This document shows positions 53,219 to 62,087 of a DNA stretch of 64,000 nt, piece after piece. The translations under genes and the position numbers were made by a program. Numbering within the stretch: the stretch's first letter is position 1; each line of letters starts with the position of its first letter. Origin of the DNA: DASUPK01 sp963831605 (GTDB lineage Bacteria > Actinomycetota > Thermoleophilia > Solirubrobacterales > 70-9); the NCBI GenBank assembly GCA_963831605.1, contig CAWHQR010000002.1, positions 1 through 64,000 of the forward strand, given 5' to 3'. The notes below the pieces were generated by a model. The model had not been told where the DNA came from. It searched no databases and worked only from the letters and a program-made list of their open reading frames with translations.

Positions 53219-54225
53219 CTCACCACGCTCAATACACCAAAGAATCCCGCAGCAATCGCCGCCGAGGCCGGAAGCGTGATCAGCCAGGCCAGCCCGATCT
53301 GACGGACCAGATACCAGTTGACGTGTCGCAGGCGTTGGCGTCCGGCACCAATTCCGACCACCGACGAAACGACGACTTGACTGGTGGAGACGGGCGCACC
53401 GAGAAGCGAGGCGCCGAGGATTACGCCCGCCGACGAGCTCTGGGAGGAGAGTCCCTCCAGAGGGTGGATGCGATAGATGCGGCGGCCCACGGTGCGAATG
53501 ATGCGCCAACCACCCAGCGCTGTGCCTGCCGTGAGCGCCACGGAGCAGGCGACGATCACCCAGGTCGGCGCCGAGAGGGAGTGGATTCGTCCGTCCGCCA
53601 GCAACAGGGCCGCGATCACGCCGACCGATTTCTGCGCGTCATTGGCCCCGTGGCTGAAGGAGAGCGCCGCAGAGGTGACCCACTGGCCGGCCTGCGCGGC
53701 ACCGCGCCACCGGTGAGTTGCGCGCCTCACGGCTCGTCTGAGGATCCGGATCACGGCGAGCGCGGCGAGGAATCCCAGAACCGGCGAGACCGCCAGCGCG
53801 ATCAAGGTCCCAAAGACACCAACGGGATGGAGCCCGTCCATCCCGCCCCAGTTGACGGAATGAACGCCTCCCTCGACGACGGCCGCCCCGACGAGACCGC
53901 CGACCAGGGCGTGGCCTGAGCTCGAGGGCAATCCGAGACGCCAGGTCGCGAGATTCCAAGATGTGGCTGCCGCAAGGCCCGATCCGATCACCGCAATCGC
54001 CTCCGAGGGCGAGACCGTCACGATCCCGCCGATCGTGTCGGCGACAGCCGCGCCAAGCAGAAGTGGGCCCAGCAGGTTGAAGAAGGTGGCCATGACGATC
54101 GCCTGCGAGGGCCGCGCGGCACGGGTAGCCACCAGGGTCGCGATTGCATTCGAGGCGTCGTGGAGCCCGTTGGTCACCGCGAAGCCCAGAGCGAGGAAGA
54201 CCGCGATCACGAGCCCCGCGTCCAT
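53215..54225 (-). CDS. Pit-family inorganic phosphate transporter
   Basis: 336 residues with about ten helices. Both PiT signature repeats are visible: GFAVTNGLHDASNAIATLVATRA near the N-terminus and FSHGANDAQKSVGVIAALLLAD in the middle. LGLPSSSGHALVGGLVGAAV and SSQSSSAGVILGASLLGAPVSTSQ complete the family pattern. It imports phosphate as a metal-phosphate complex with protons. It is followed in an operon by its DUF47 partner. Confidence 0.95.
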   Translation of the reverse strand: MDAGLVIAVFLALGFAVTNGLHDASNAIATLVATRAARPSQAIVMATFFNLLGPLLLGAAVADTIGGIVTVSPSEAIAVIGSGLAAATSWNLATWRLGLPSSSGHALVGGLVGAAVVEGGVHSVNWGGMDGLHPVGVFGTLIALAVSPVLGFLAALAVIRILRRAVRRATHRWRGAAQAGQWVTSAALSFSHGANDAQKSVGVIAALLLADGRIHSLSAPTWVIVACSVALTAGTALGGWRIIRTVGRRIYRIHPLEGLSSQSSSAGVILGASLLGAPVSTSQVVVSSVVGIGAGRQRLRHVNWYLVRQIGLAWLITLPASAAIAAGFFGVLSVVR

Positions 54226-54293
54226 TCGGTGACTCTATGTCGCTTTCGACCTCGGGCCGGCCGAGCTGACCGCCAGCAGCTGAATCATCGGTT

Positions 54294-54299
54294 TAGTGT
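54294..54299 (+). promoter_or_regulatory. -10 box TAGTGT, leaderless start of the TreT-like gene
   Basis: TAGTGT ends 7 nt before GTG 54307. This favours 54307 over the upstream in-frame GTG 54298, which lies inside the box. Confidence 0.4.
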
Positions 54300-54306
54300 G
54301 GTCAGC

Positions 54307-55740
54307 GTGGCGGCGATCACCCAAGTCCCGGTCGCCCCGGCCTCGCTGGAACGCTTTCGCCCCCTATTGGGGGAGGCGTACCGAGAGGTCGAGGAAGCGA
54401 CGAGGACCGCCGATGAGGTCTTGGCCGGGCGTGTTGTCTGGCACGTCAACTCCACCGCACGCGGCGGGGGTGTGGCGGAGATGTTGCAGTCGCTGCTGGC
54501 CTATGCGCGCGGGGCCGGGGTGGACGCCCGCTGGTTGACCATCGGGGGCAATGAGGAGTTCTTCAGGGTCACCAAGCGAATCCACAACCAGCTCCATGGT
54601 GCCCCGGGGGATGGCGAGCACCTGGGAAAGGCTGAGCGCGAGATCTACGAATCAGCCCTCCTTGAAAGCGCCGCTGAGCTGACCGGGCTCGTCCGGGATG
54701 GCGATGTCGTCTACCTGCACGATCCCCAGACCGCCGGCCTCGTGCCACACATCAAGTCGCGCGGGGTCAGCGTCGTCTGGCGCTGCCACGTTGGCCTCGA
54801 TCATCCCAACGAGCTCGCGCGGGAGGCGTGGGCTTTTCTCTCGAGCTACGTGGAGGACGCCGACGCCTACGTCTTTTCCAGGAAGGCCTTCGCCTGGGAT
54901 GGTCTGGACCAGAAGAAGCTGTGGCTGGTCGCCCCATCGATCGACGCCTTCTCGCCGAAGAACCAGGATTTGGATCTCGAAGCCGTTGAAGCGATCATGG
55001 CCACGGTCGGCCTCAGGGAGGATGGTGGCTCGGCGCCGGTCTTCCAGCGCCAGGACGGAACTCGGGCGCGCGTGGATCGCCGCGCCGAGCTCGATCAGGC
55101 GGGCCCAATCCCGCCGGAGGCCCCGCTGATCGTCCAGGTTTCGCGATGGGACCGGCTCAAAGATCCGATCGGTGTCCTCAATTGCTTTGCCGAAAACTGC
55201 ACCGATCCCAGGGCTCATCTTCTACTCGCTGGCCCCTCGGTCGCCGAGGTTGCTGATGACCCCGAGGGGCCCGAGGTTCTCGCAGAGGTTCGCGACCGCC
55301 GCCACTCGCTGCCCGCCGCGACGGGAGAGCGAATCCACCTCGCGTGTCTGCCGATGGACGACGTCGAGGAGAACGCCGCGATGGTCAATGCGATCCAGCG
55401 CAGTGCGGATGTCGTTCTTCAAAAGAGTCTCGCTGAGGGATTCGGCCTGACGGTCGCGGAGGCGATGTGGAAAGCGCGGCCAGTCATCGCCGGTCGCATC
55501 GGGGGCATCCAGGATCAGATCGTCGATGGCGAGTCCGGCTGCCTCGTCGAGGACCCGGCTGACCTGGTCGCCGTGGGCAAAGCGATCGATTCTCTGCTTG
55601 GCAATCCGGATCGCGCCAAGGCCATAGGGGAGGCCGCGCGGGAGAGAGTTCGCGAGTCGTTTCTCGGGACACGCCACTTGATTCAGTACACGGAGCTGAT
55701 CGACAAGCTGCTCCAGGCGGACGGTTCCCGGTCCGGATAG
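54307..55740 (+). CDS. GT4 glycosyltransferase, trehalose synthase TreT-like
   Basis: 477 residues. The N-terminal Rossmann domain has VVWHVNSTARGGGVAEMLQSLL, VYLHDPQTAGLVPHIK and VWRCHVGLDHPN; the C-terminal nucleotide-sugar domain has LIVQVSRWDRLKDPIG and QKSLAEGFGLTVAEAMWKARPV with the EX7E glutamates. This layout is that of TreT, which makes trehalose from NDP-glucose and glucose. Trehalose is a compatible solute, which would fit a soil lifestyle. No treS, otsA or treY is nearby. Confidence 0.88.
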   Translation: MAAITQVPVAPASLERFRPLLGEAYREVEEATRTADEVLAGRVVWHVNSTARGGGVAEMLQSLLAYARGAGVDARWLTIGGNEEFFRVTKRIHNQLHGAPGDGEHLGKAEREIYESALLESAAELTGLVRDGDVVYLHDPQTAGLVPHIKSRGVSVVWRCHVGLDHPNELAREAWAFLSSYVEDADAYVFSRKAFAWDGLDQKKLWLVAPSIDAFSPKNQDLDLEAVEAIMATVGLREDGGSAPVFQRQDGTRARVDRRAELDQAGPIPPEAPLIVQVSRWDRLKDPIGVLNCFAENCTDPRAHLLLAGPSVAEVADDPEGPEVLAEVRDRRHSLPAATGERIHLACLPMDDVEENAAMVNAIQRSADVVLQKSLAEGFGLTVAEAMWKARPVIAGRIGGIQDQIVDGESGCLVEDPADLVAVGKAIDSLLGNPDRAKAIGEAARERVRESFLGTRHLIQYTELIDKLLQADGSRSG

Positions 55741-55758
55741 GCGCCCTCTCGCGGACCG
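55729..55758. terminator. Inverted repeat between convergent treT-like and ppdK genes
   Basis: CGGTCCG and CGGACCG form a 7-bp stem spanning the glycosyltransferase stop codon. It lies between two convergent genes and may act in both directions. There is no clear T-run. Confidence 0.4.
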
Positions 55759-55765
55759 GCGGCGG

Positions 55766-58502
55766 TTATCGCCGCGACGCCGTCAAGCCGGCGGCGGCCT
55801 GTGCGGCCGCGACCCGGGCAATCGGAACGCGGAAGGGCGAGCAACTCACATAGTCGAGCCCCGCCGAGTCGAAGAACTCGATGCTCGCCGGGTCACCGCC
55901 GTGCTCCCCGCAGATTCCCAGCTGCAGATCGGGCTTGGTGGCCCGGCCGCGCTCAACAGCGATCTTGACCAGCTCACCGACGCCATCAACATCAATCGTC
56001 TCGAAGGGGCTGCGCACCAGGATCCGCTCGGAGAGATAGACCGGCAGGAACGATCCCTCGGCGTCGTCCCTGGAGAGGCCGATCGTCGTCTGCGTCAGGT
56101 CGTTGGTTCCGAAGCTGAAGAAGTCGGCATTGGCGGCGATCTCACCGGCTCGCAGGCAGGCTCGCGGCAGCTCGATCATCGTGCCGACCGAGTACTCAAC
56201 CTCGGAACCGGCATCGTGCATGACCCGCTCGGCCCTGAGATGGACCAGATCCCTGCAGCTTCTCGAGCTCGCCCTCGAAGGCGATCAGGGGGATCATGAT
56301 CTCCACCTTCGGCGCTGGTCCCGTGGCGGCAACCGTCAGGGCTGCCTCGAGGATCGCGGCCACCTGCATCTCGTAGAGCGGGGGCAGCAGCAGGCCGAGG
56401 CGCGCCCCGCGGGTGCCCAGCATCGGGTTCGTCTCCTCGAGCTCGCGCGCCACCGCCAGCCGCAGGCGAAAGCGCTCGATCGCCTCGGGATCACCCTCAC
56501 GCTCCGCCTCGTTGAGCGCCTGCTCGAAGTCCTCAATGGAGATGAACTCGTGGATCGGGGGGTCGAGCAGCCGGATGGTCACCGGCAGGCCGCTCATCGC
56601 TTCGAAGATCTCGATGAAGTCGGCCTTCTGCATCTTCCGCAATCCATCGAGCGCTCGGATGAAGTCCTCCTCGGCCGGGAGAGGGTCATCACCTTTTTGT
56701 TCCCGCTCGCGGCGCCAGAGCTCGCCGGCGATGAACATGTCTCTCACCAGCTCCTCCCTGTCGGAGCCGAAGAACATGTGCTCAGTCCGGCAGAGGCCGA
56801 TCCCCTCCGCGCCGAGCTCGCGCGCCCGCGCAGCATCCTCGGCGGTGTCGGCGTTGGCCCGCACCCCGAGGCGCCGGATTTCATCCGCCCAGCTCAAGAC
56901 CGCCGCGAAGTCCTCACCGACCTTCGGCTCGATCAGGCGCACGTCATCCGCGGTCACCGCCCCGGTCGATCCGTCGATTGCGATCGTGTCTCCGGCATGA
57001 AGCTCCGTGTCCCCGACGCGCACGACTCCTGCCTCGACGTCGATCTCGAGCTCGGATGCGCCGCATACGCAGGGGCGTCCCATGCCTCGGGCCACGATCG
57101 CCGCGTGCGACGACTTCCCGCCCCGTGAGGTCAGCACCCCCTTGGCCGCGTGGAAGCCCCCGACGTCGTCGGCAGAGGTGAATTCGCGCACCAGGATGAC
57201 GTCCTCGCCGGCCTCCGCGCGCTGTTCGGCTTCCTCGGCCGTGAACACGATCGCGCCCTTCGCTCCGCCGGGAGAGGCGGGGACGGCTCGCGTCAGCTCG
57301 GCGTAGGTCTGCTCCGGGTCGAACGTGGGGTGCAGGAGTGCGTCCAGCGAGCCCGGGTCGATGGTCGCAAGAGCCTCCTCCCGGCCGAGCAGGCCCTCGC
57401 CGACCGCGTCGGATGCGAAGCGAACCGCCGCCTGCGCCGGTCGCTTGGCGTCGCGCGTCTGAAGGATGTAGAGGCGACCCTGCTCGATCGTGTACTCCAC
57501 GTCCTGCATGTCGCGGTAGTGGCGCTCCAGCCGCTTCAAGGCATCGATCAGCTCGGCATGCGCCTCCGGCATCCGGCGGGCGAGGTCGGCCAGGTTCTCG
57601 GTGTTGCGGACGCCGGCGACCACGTCCTCGCCCTGGGCATTGAGCAGGAAGTCGCCCTCCGGCTCGGAGGCCCCGGTGGTCGGGTCTCGCGTGAAGGCCA
57701 CCCCGGAGCCGGAATCCGAGCCGCGGTTGCCGAAGACCATCCGCTGCACGGTGACCGCGGTGCCGAGCTCATCCGGAATCCCCTCGAAGCGCCGGTAGGC
57801 GATCGCACGGTCGTTGTTCCAGGAACGGAACACCGCCTCGACGGCACCCCGAAGCTGCTCCCGCGGGTCCGCGGGGAACTGCTCGCCCGTGTGCTCCGTG
57901 AAGAGGGCCAGAAAGCGCTCCGTGAGTTGCCGGAGGGTGTCCTGGTCGAGGTCGGCATCGACGGTCGATCCGGTCGCCTCTCGCGCCTTGGCCAGCTCAT
58001 CTTCGAAGCTCTCAGAGGGAACGCCCCGGACGACATCGGAGTACATCTGCACGAGCCGCCGATAGGAGTCCCAGGCGAAACGCGGGTTGTCGCTGGCCTC
58101 TGACAGCGTCTGCACCGACTCGGCATTGAGGCCGAGGTTGAGAACCGTGTCGAGCATTCCGGGCATCGAGACTGGCGCTCCCGAACGTACGGAGAGCAGC
58201 AATGGATCGCGCCCGCCACCGAACTGCTGGCCGGCGTCCCCCTCGAGGTGAGTGACGGCCTCAGTGATCTCCTCCTCGAGGCCCTCCGGAAAGCGGCCGT
58301 CGGTCTTCATGTAATGGACGCAGGCCTCCGTGGTGATCGTGAATCCTCCTGGGACCCTTGCCGAGCCGAGGACGTGGGTCATCTCGGCCAGGTTCGCCCC
58401 TTTCCCGCCGAGGAGGTCGCGCATCTCCGCGGATCCCTCCTCGAAGCCGAACACCCACTGCTTCGCCGTCGGCCTTGACGGAGAGGTGGACTCGACGCTC
58501 AT
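55766..58502 (-). pseudogene. ppdK: Pyruvate phosphate dikinase with a single-base frameshift
   Basis: From ATG 58502 the chain has the ATP-grasp domain (VFGFEEGSAEMRDLLGGKGAN, SVRSGAPVSMPGMLDTVLN), the swivelling phospho-His domain (LTSRGGKSSHAAIVARGMG, about 464) and the PEP-binding barrel (GIGLCRTEHMFF). The frame is lost near 56254; removing one base gives EKLRDLVHLRAERVMHDAG and continues through GTNDLTQTTIGLSRDD and GICGEHGGDP (catalytic Cys) to the end. It interconverts pyruvate and PEP using ATP and phosphate. The shift is probably a sequence error. Confidence 0.9.
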
Positions 58503-58588
58503 CCCAACCGACAATACCCCGCCGGAGCATGGCCACCCCACCGGCTCCCAAGATCCCCATAGGATGGGCACGAAAGGAATCGGTGACG

Positions 58589-58843
58589 ATGGCCTCGTTC
58601 TTCGAACGGTTTCGCTTGCTTCTCTGGACTCTCGCGGCCGCGGTAATCGGCTTCTACATCTACGGCCTCTTCCTTGGCCTCTACGGACCGCTCGAGCTCG
58701 GGCTGCTCAGCGTCCTATCGCTCTTCCTGATCGTGCTGTTCACCATTCACGAGCTCCGCTTGCGCCGCGAGCTCCGCGAAGGGAAATACCACGACGAGTA
58801 CGCGCGCGAGAGCCACGACGCACGGGAGCGACGGGGCTTCTAG
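58589..58843 (+). CDS. Small two-helix membrane protein
   Basis: 84 residues. Two hydrophobic helices (LLLWTLAAAVIGFYIYGLFLG and GLLSVLSLFLIVLFTIHEL) are followed by a charged cytoplasmic tail (RRELREGKYHDEYARES). AAAGGAA lies 10 nt before the ATG; GTG 58583 is an alternative. It ends 1 nt before the hydrogenase operon and could be its first gene, but there is no known hydrogenase subunit of this type. Function unknown. Confidence 0.65.
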   Translation: MASFFERFRLLLWTLAAAVIGFYIYGLFLGLYGPLELGLLSVLSLFLIVLFTIHELRLRRELREGKYHDEYARESHDARERRGF

Positions 58844-58844
58844 G

Positions 58845-60032
58845 TTGGACGGGACGGCCGAGCACGGAGCACTGGTGGCGCCCCCCTCCGTGATCCCGCG
58901 CTCAGCGCTCGACGAGTTGATCTCCGAGTTGGCGAGCCGGGGATTCACCGTGATCGGCCCAACCGTTCGCGATCGGGCCATTCTCTACGAGGAGATTTCC
59001 TCCACCGCCGATCTGCCGGAGGGACTCACCGACGAGCAGGAGGGCGGGACCTACCGACTGGAAGAGCGGGACGATCCCGCGCTCTTCGCATACAACGTCG
59101 GGCCGAATTCCTGGAAGAGCCATCTCTTCCCCTCGAGGCTCACGCTCTGGCGGGGACGAAAGGGAGCCGATGGCGAGATCAGCTTCAACGAGGAGGTGCA
59201 GGAAGTCCCCCGCTATGCGTTCATCGGGGTCCGTTCCTGCGACCTGGCCGCGATCGGTGTTCAGGACAAGGTCTTCATCGGAAACGGCTACACCGACACC
59301 GATTACGAGGCGCGACGGCAGGATGCCTTCATCGTCGCCGTCAACTGCTCGAAAGCAGGAAACACCTGCTTCTGCGTCTCGATGGAGACAGGCCCGAAGG
59401 CTGAGAGTGGATTCGACCTCTCCCTCACGGAGCTGATCGACGAGGGCGGCCATCGCTTCGTTGTGGAGGTCGGCAGCCAGGCGGGCGCCGAGCTTCTCTC
59501 GACGATCGAGTCGAAGGCGGCGACCGAGAACGATCGGGGCCGCGCTGACGGGGTTTCGGCGCAGTGCGCGTCGCAGATGGGGCGCGAGCTCGATACCGAC
59601 GGGATCAAGGAGCTGCTCTATCGGAACATGGAGAACCCGCGTTGGGACGAGGTCTCCGAGCGCTGCCTCACCTGCGGGAACTGCACCCTGGTCTGCCCGA
59701 CCTGCTTCTGCCACACCGTCGAGGACGTCACCGACCTTGCCGGTGAAGAGGCCGAGCGCGTACGGCTCCTCGACTCCTGCTTCACGCTCGACCATTCCTA
59801 CATTCACGGCGGCAGCGTCCGCAACTCGGCCCGCTCGCGCTACCGCCAGTGGATGACCCACAAGCTGGCCACCTGGATCGACCAGTTCGGAACATCGGGC
59901 TGCGTCGGCTGCGGTCGCTGCATCACCTGGTGTCCGGTGGCGATCGACATCACCGAGGAGGCGGCGGCGATCCGTGCAACGGACCTCGGCCCGGATCCCG
60001 GCAAGGGCAGGGGGATCAGTGCAGACCATTGA
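58845..60032 (+). CDS. hydB: Group 3b [NiFe]-hydrogenase beta subunit (Fe-S protein)
   Basis: 395 residues. The N-terminal part matches the sulfhydrogenase beta subunit (YAFIGVRSCDLAAIGVQDK, NCSKAGNTCFC). Two [4Fe-4S] sites are near the C-terminus: CLTCGNCTLVCPTCFC (about 273) and CVGCGRCITWCP (about 352). It relays electrons between the gamma flavoprotein and the delta/alpha hydrogenase dimer, in the cytoplasm. TTG 58845 directly follows the upstream stop and is the weakest point of the call; GTG 58875 is an alternative. First gene of hydB-CNBD-hydG-hydD-hydA. Confidence 0.9.
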   Translation: MDGTAEHGALVAPPSVIPRSALDELISELASRGFTVIGPTVRDRAILYEEISSTADLPEGLTDEQEGGTYRLEERDDPALFAYNVGPNSWKSHLFPSRLTLWRGRKGADGEISFNEEVQEVPRYAFIGVRSCDLAAIGVQDKVFIGNGYTDTDYEARRQDAFIVAVNCSKAGNTCFCVSMETGPKAESGFDLSLTELIDEGGHRFVVEVGSQAGAELLSTIESKAATENDRGRADGVSAQCASQMGRELDTDGIKELLYRNMENPRWDEVSERCLTCGNCTLVCPTCFCHTVEDVTDLAGEEAERVRLLDSCFTLDHSYIHGGSVRNSARSRYRQWMTHKLATWIDQFGTSGCVGCGRCITWCPVAIDITEEAAAIRATDLGPDPGKGRGISADH

Positions 60033-60483
60033 GCAGCTGCTCGCCGAAGCGCCGGCCTTCAATGGGATGTCGGAGGACCAGCTTGCGCTGATCGCCGGCT
60101 GCGCACGGAACGCGGTTTTCGAAGACGGCGAGTACCTGATGCGCGAGGGAGACGAGGCGGAGAGCTTCTACGTCATTCGCCTGGGCCGAGTCGCCTTGGA
60201 GATCTTCGTCCCGCAGCGGGGAGCCGTGACCATCGAGACGATCGATGACGGCGGACTGGTGGGATGGTCATGGCTCACGCCACCGTTCCTCGTGCACCTG
60301 GACGCTCGTGCGCTCGGCTCGGTGCATGTCGTCGCCTTTGATGGCGCCTGCCTGCGTGGCAAGGCGGACGCTGACCCTGCGTTGGGCTACGAGCTGATGC
60401 GCCGGTTCATCCCGGTGATCGTCGAACGGCTCCAGGCGACCCGAGTGCAGATGCTCGACGTCTACGGACACGTCGCGGGCTGA
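60019..60483 (+). CDS. Cyclic-nucleotide-binding-domain protein of the hydrogenase operon
   Basis: 154 residues forming one CNBD beta-barrel: MSEDQLALIAGCARNAVFED, YLMREGDEAESFYVIRLGRVAL and a lid helix at the end (MRRFIPVIVERLQATRVQML). No helix-turn-helix follows, so it is not a Crp-type DNA-binding protein. The phosphate-binding cassette is atypical (GGLVGWSWLTPPFLVHLDARA lacks the usual GE-x-ALL-RSA), so cAMP binding is doubtful. Comparable proteins are encoded inside group 3b hydrogenase operons of other actinobacteria. It overlaps hydB by 14 nt. Confidence 0.85.
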   Translation: MQTIEQLLAEAPAFNGMSEDQLALIAGCARNAVFEDGEYLMREGDEAESFYVIRLGRVALEIFVPQRGAVTIETIDDGGLVGWSWLTPPFLVHLDARALGSVHVVAFDGACLRGKADADPALGYELMRRFIPVIVERLQATRVQMLDVYGHVAG

Positions 60484-60486
60484 GCG

Positions 60487-61308
60487 ATGGCGGCCGACCC
60501 GATGCTGCCGAGCTCATATGTGGTGACCGACAAGCGCCAGGAGCTCGGCGACACCTGGACCCTCGAGCTCCGGCCGGCGAATGGGGAAGGGGTGGGTGAA
60601 TTTCACCCAGGGCAGTTCTCGATGCTCTACGCGTTCGGAGCGGGGGAGGTGCCGATCTCGGTCAGCTCGTCCGACGGCGGCAGCCTGGTTCACACCGTCC
60701 GCGCAGTCGGTGCCGCAACTCAGGCAATCTGCTCGTGCGAGCCGGGCGACCAGCTGGGTGTGCGGGGGCCGTTCGGCAGCACCTGGCCGCTCGAGGAGGC
60801 CGAGGGCGGGGATGTGGTTGTGGTCACCGGCGGAATCGGTCTGGCCCCAGTTCGGCCGGCCATCGAGCACCTGATCGCCAAGCGGGACAGCTATCGGACT
60901 GTGGCGCTTCTCTATGGCGCCCGTTCGCCTGACGAGATGCTGTTTTTCGATCAGCTCCAAGACTGGCGCGAGGCCGGGATCGACGTCAAGTACACGGTCG
61001 ACACTGCCGCGGGCGAGTGGGACGGGCGGGTCGGGCTGGTGACGAAGCTCATTCCGATCACCGGCTTCGAGGGTGCCCGAACGACAGCGATGACCTGCGG
61101 GCCGGAGGTGATGATGCGCTTCGTCTCCACGGCACTCGAGGACCGCGGGGTGCCCGCCGAGAACATCCATGTCTCGCTCGAGCGCAACATGAAGTGTGCG
61201 ATCGGGCACTGCGGCCACTGCCAGCTCGCCCACCGTTTCGTCTGCAAGGACGGCCCCGTCTTCCCGCTTGGCCGGATCCGCACGCTTCTCGGGGTGAGAG
61301 AGCTGTGA
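60487..61308 (+). CDS. hydG: Group 3b hydrogenase gamma subunit (FAD/NAD(P)H oxidoreductase)
   Basis: 273 residues. The ferredoxin-NADP-reductase fold has the FAD region HPGQFSMLYAFGAGEVPISVSS, the NAD(P) region VVVTGGIGLAPVRPAIEHL and LLYGARSPDEMLF, and a C-terminal [2Fe-2S] motif (CAIGHCGHCQLAHRFVCKDG). It exchanges electrons with NADP(H) for the hydrogenase complex. It starts 3 nt after the CNBD gene and overlaps hydD by 4 nt. Confidence 0.92.
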   Translation: MAADPMLPSSYVVTDKRQELGDTWTLELRPANGEGVGEFHPGQFSMLYAFGAGEVPISVSSSDGGSLVHTVRAVGAATQAICSCEPGDQLGVRGPFGSTWPLEEAEGGDVVVVTGGIGLAPVRPAIEHLIAKRDSYRTVALLYGARSPDEMLFFDQLQDWREAGIDVKYTVDTAAGEWDGRVGLVTKLIPITGFEGARTTAMTCGPEVMMRFVSTALEDRGVPAENIHVSLERNMKCAIGHCGHCQLAHRFVCKDGPVFPLGRIRTLLGVREL

Positions 61309-62087
61309 CGGCCGAGCGGCCCAAGCTCGCGGTCTGGAAGTTCGCCTCCTGCGACGGTTGCCAGCTGTCCCTGCTCGACTTCGAGCACGAGCTGGTCTCG
61401 CTGCCCGATCAGATCGAGGTTGCCTACTTCCTCGAGGCAACCAGGGGATCGATCGAGGGCCCCTATGACCTCTCCCTGGTCGAGGGCTCGATCACGACGT
61501 CAGAGGACGTCAAGCGAATCAAGGAGGTCCGTGCCAAGTCACGGCGACTGGTGACGATCGGCGCCTGTGCGACCTCCGGCGGGATCCAGGCCCTGCGGAA
61601 CTTCGCCGACGTCGAGGAGTTCATGTCCGTTGTCTACGCCTCACCCGAGTACATCTCGACCCTCGAGACCTCGACCCCGATCTCGGCCAACGTCAACGTC
61701 GACTTCGAACTTCAGGGCTGCCCGGTCGATCGGCACCAACTGCTCGAGGTGATCAGCGCCTACCTCAACGAGCGCAAGCCCCAGGTCGCGAACCACAGCG
61801 TCTGCGTCGACTGCAAGCGGGCCGGGAATGTCTGCGTGATGGTCGCCCACGGCACGCCGTGCCTCGGTCCGGTGACCCACGCGGGTTGCGGTGCGCTCTG
61901 CCCGAGCTACGACCGCGGCTGCTACGGCTGCTTCGGGCCCATGGAGACCCCGAACCCGCCCGCGCTCTCGGACTGGTTGGAGCGACAGGGCATGAACGAG
62001 GTCGATCTGATCCGTGTCTACCGCACCTTCCACACCGCCCGCGAGCCCTTCCGCTCCGAGAGCGAGCGGCTCGAAGCCGATGGCTGA
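61305..62087 (+). CDS. hydD: Group 3b [NiFe]-hydrogenase small (delta) subunit
   Basis: 260 residues. The proximal cluster cysteines are in SCDGCQLSLLD, TIGACATSGGIQAL and FELQGCPVDRHQL. The C-terminal CVDCKRAGNVC, GTPCLGPVTHAGCGALCP and RGCYGCFGPM motifs supply medial and distal clusters. There is no Tat signal, so the enzyme is cytoplasmic, as expected for group 3b. GTG 61305 overlaps the hydG stop, and the stop overlaps hydA. Confidence 0.94.
   Translation: MTAERPKLAVWKFASCDGCQLSLLDFEHELVSLPDQIEVAYFLEATRGSIEGPYDLSLVEGSITTSEDVKRIKEVRAKSRRLVTIGACATSGGIQALRNFADVEEFMSVVYASPEYISTLETSTPISANVNVDFELQGCPVDRHQLLEVISAYLNERKPQVANHSVCVDCKRAGNVCVMVAHGTPCLGPVTHAGCGALCPSYDRGCYGCFGPMETPNPPALSDWLERQGMNEVDLIRVYRTFHTAREPFRSESERLEADG

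Noticed and set aside
60019..60483. Crp/Fnr-type transcription regulator of the hydrogenase operon
   Set aside because: The protein ends after the CNBD lid helix and has no helix-turn-helix domain.
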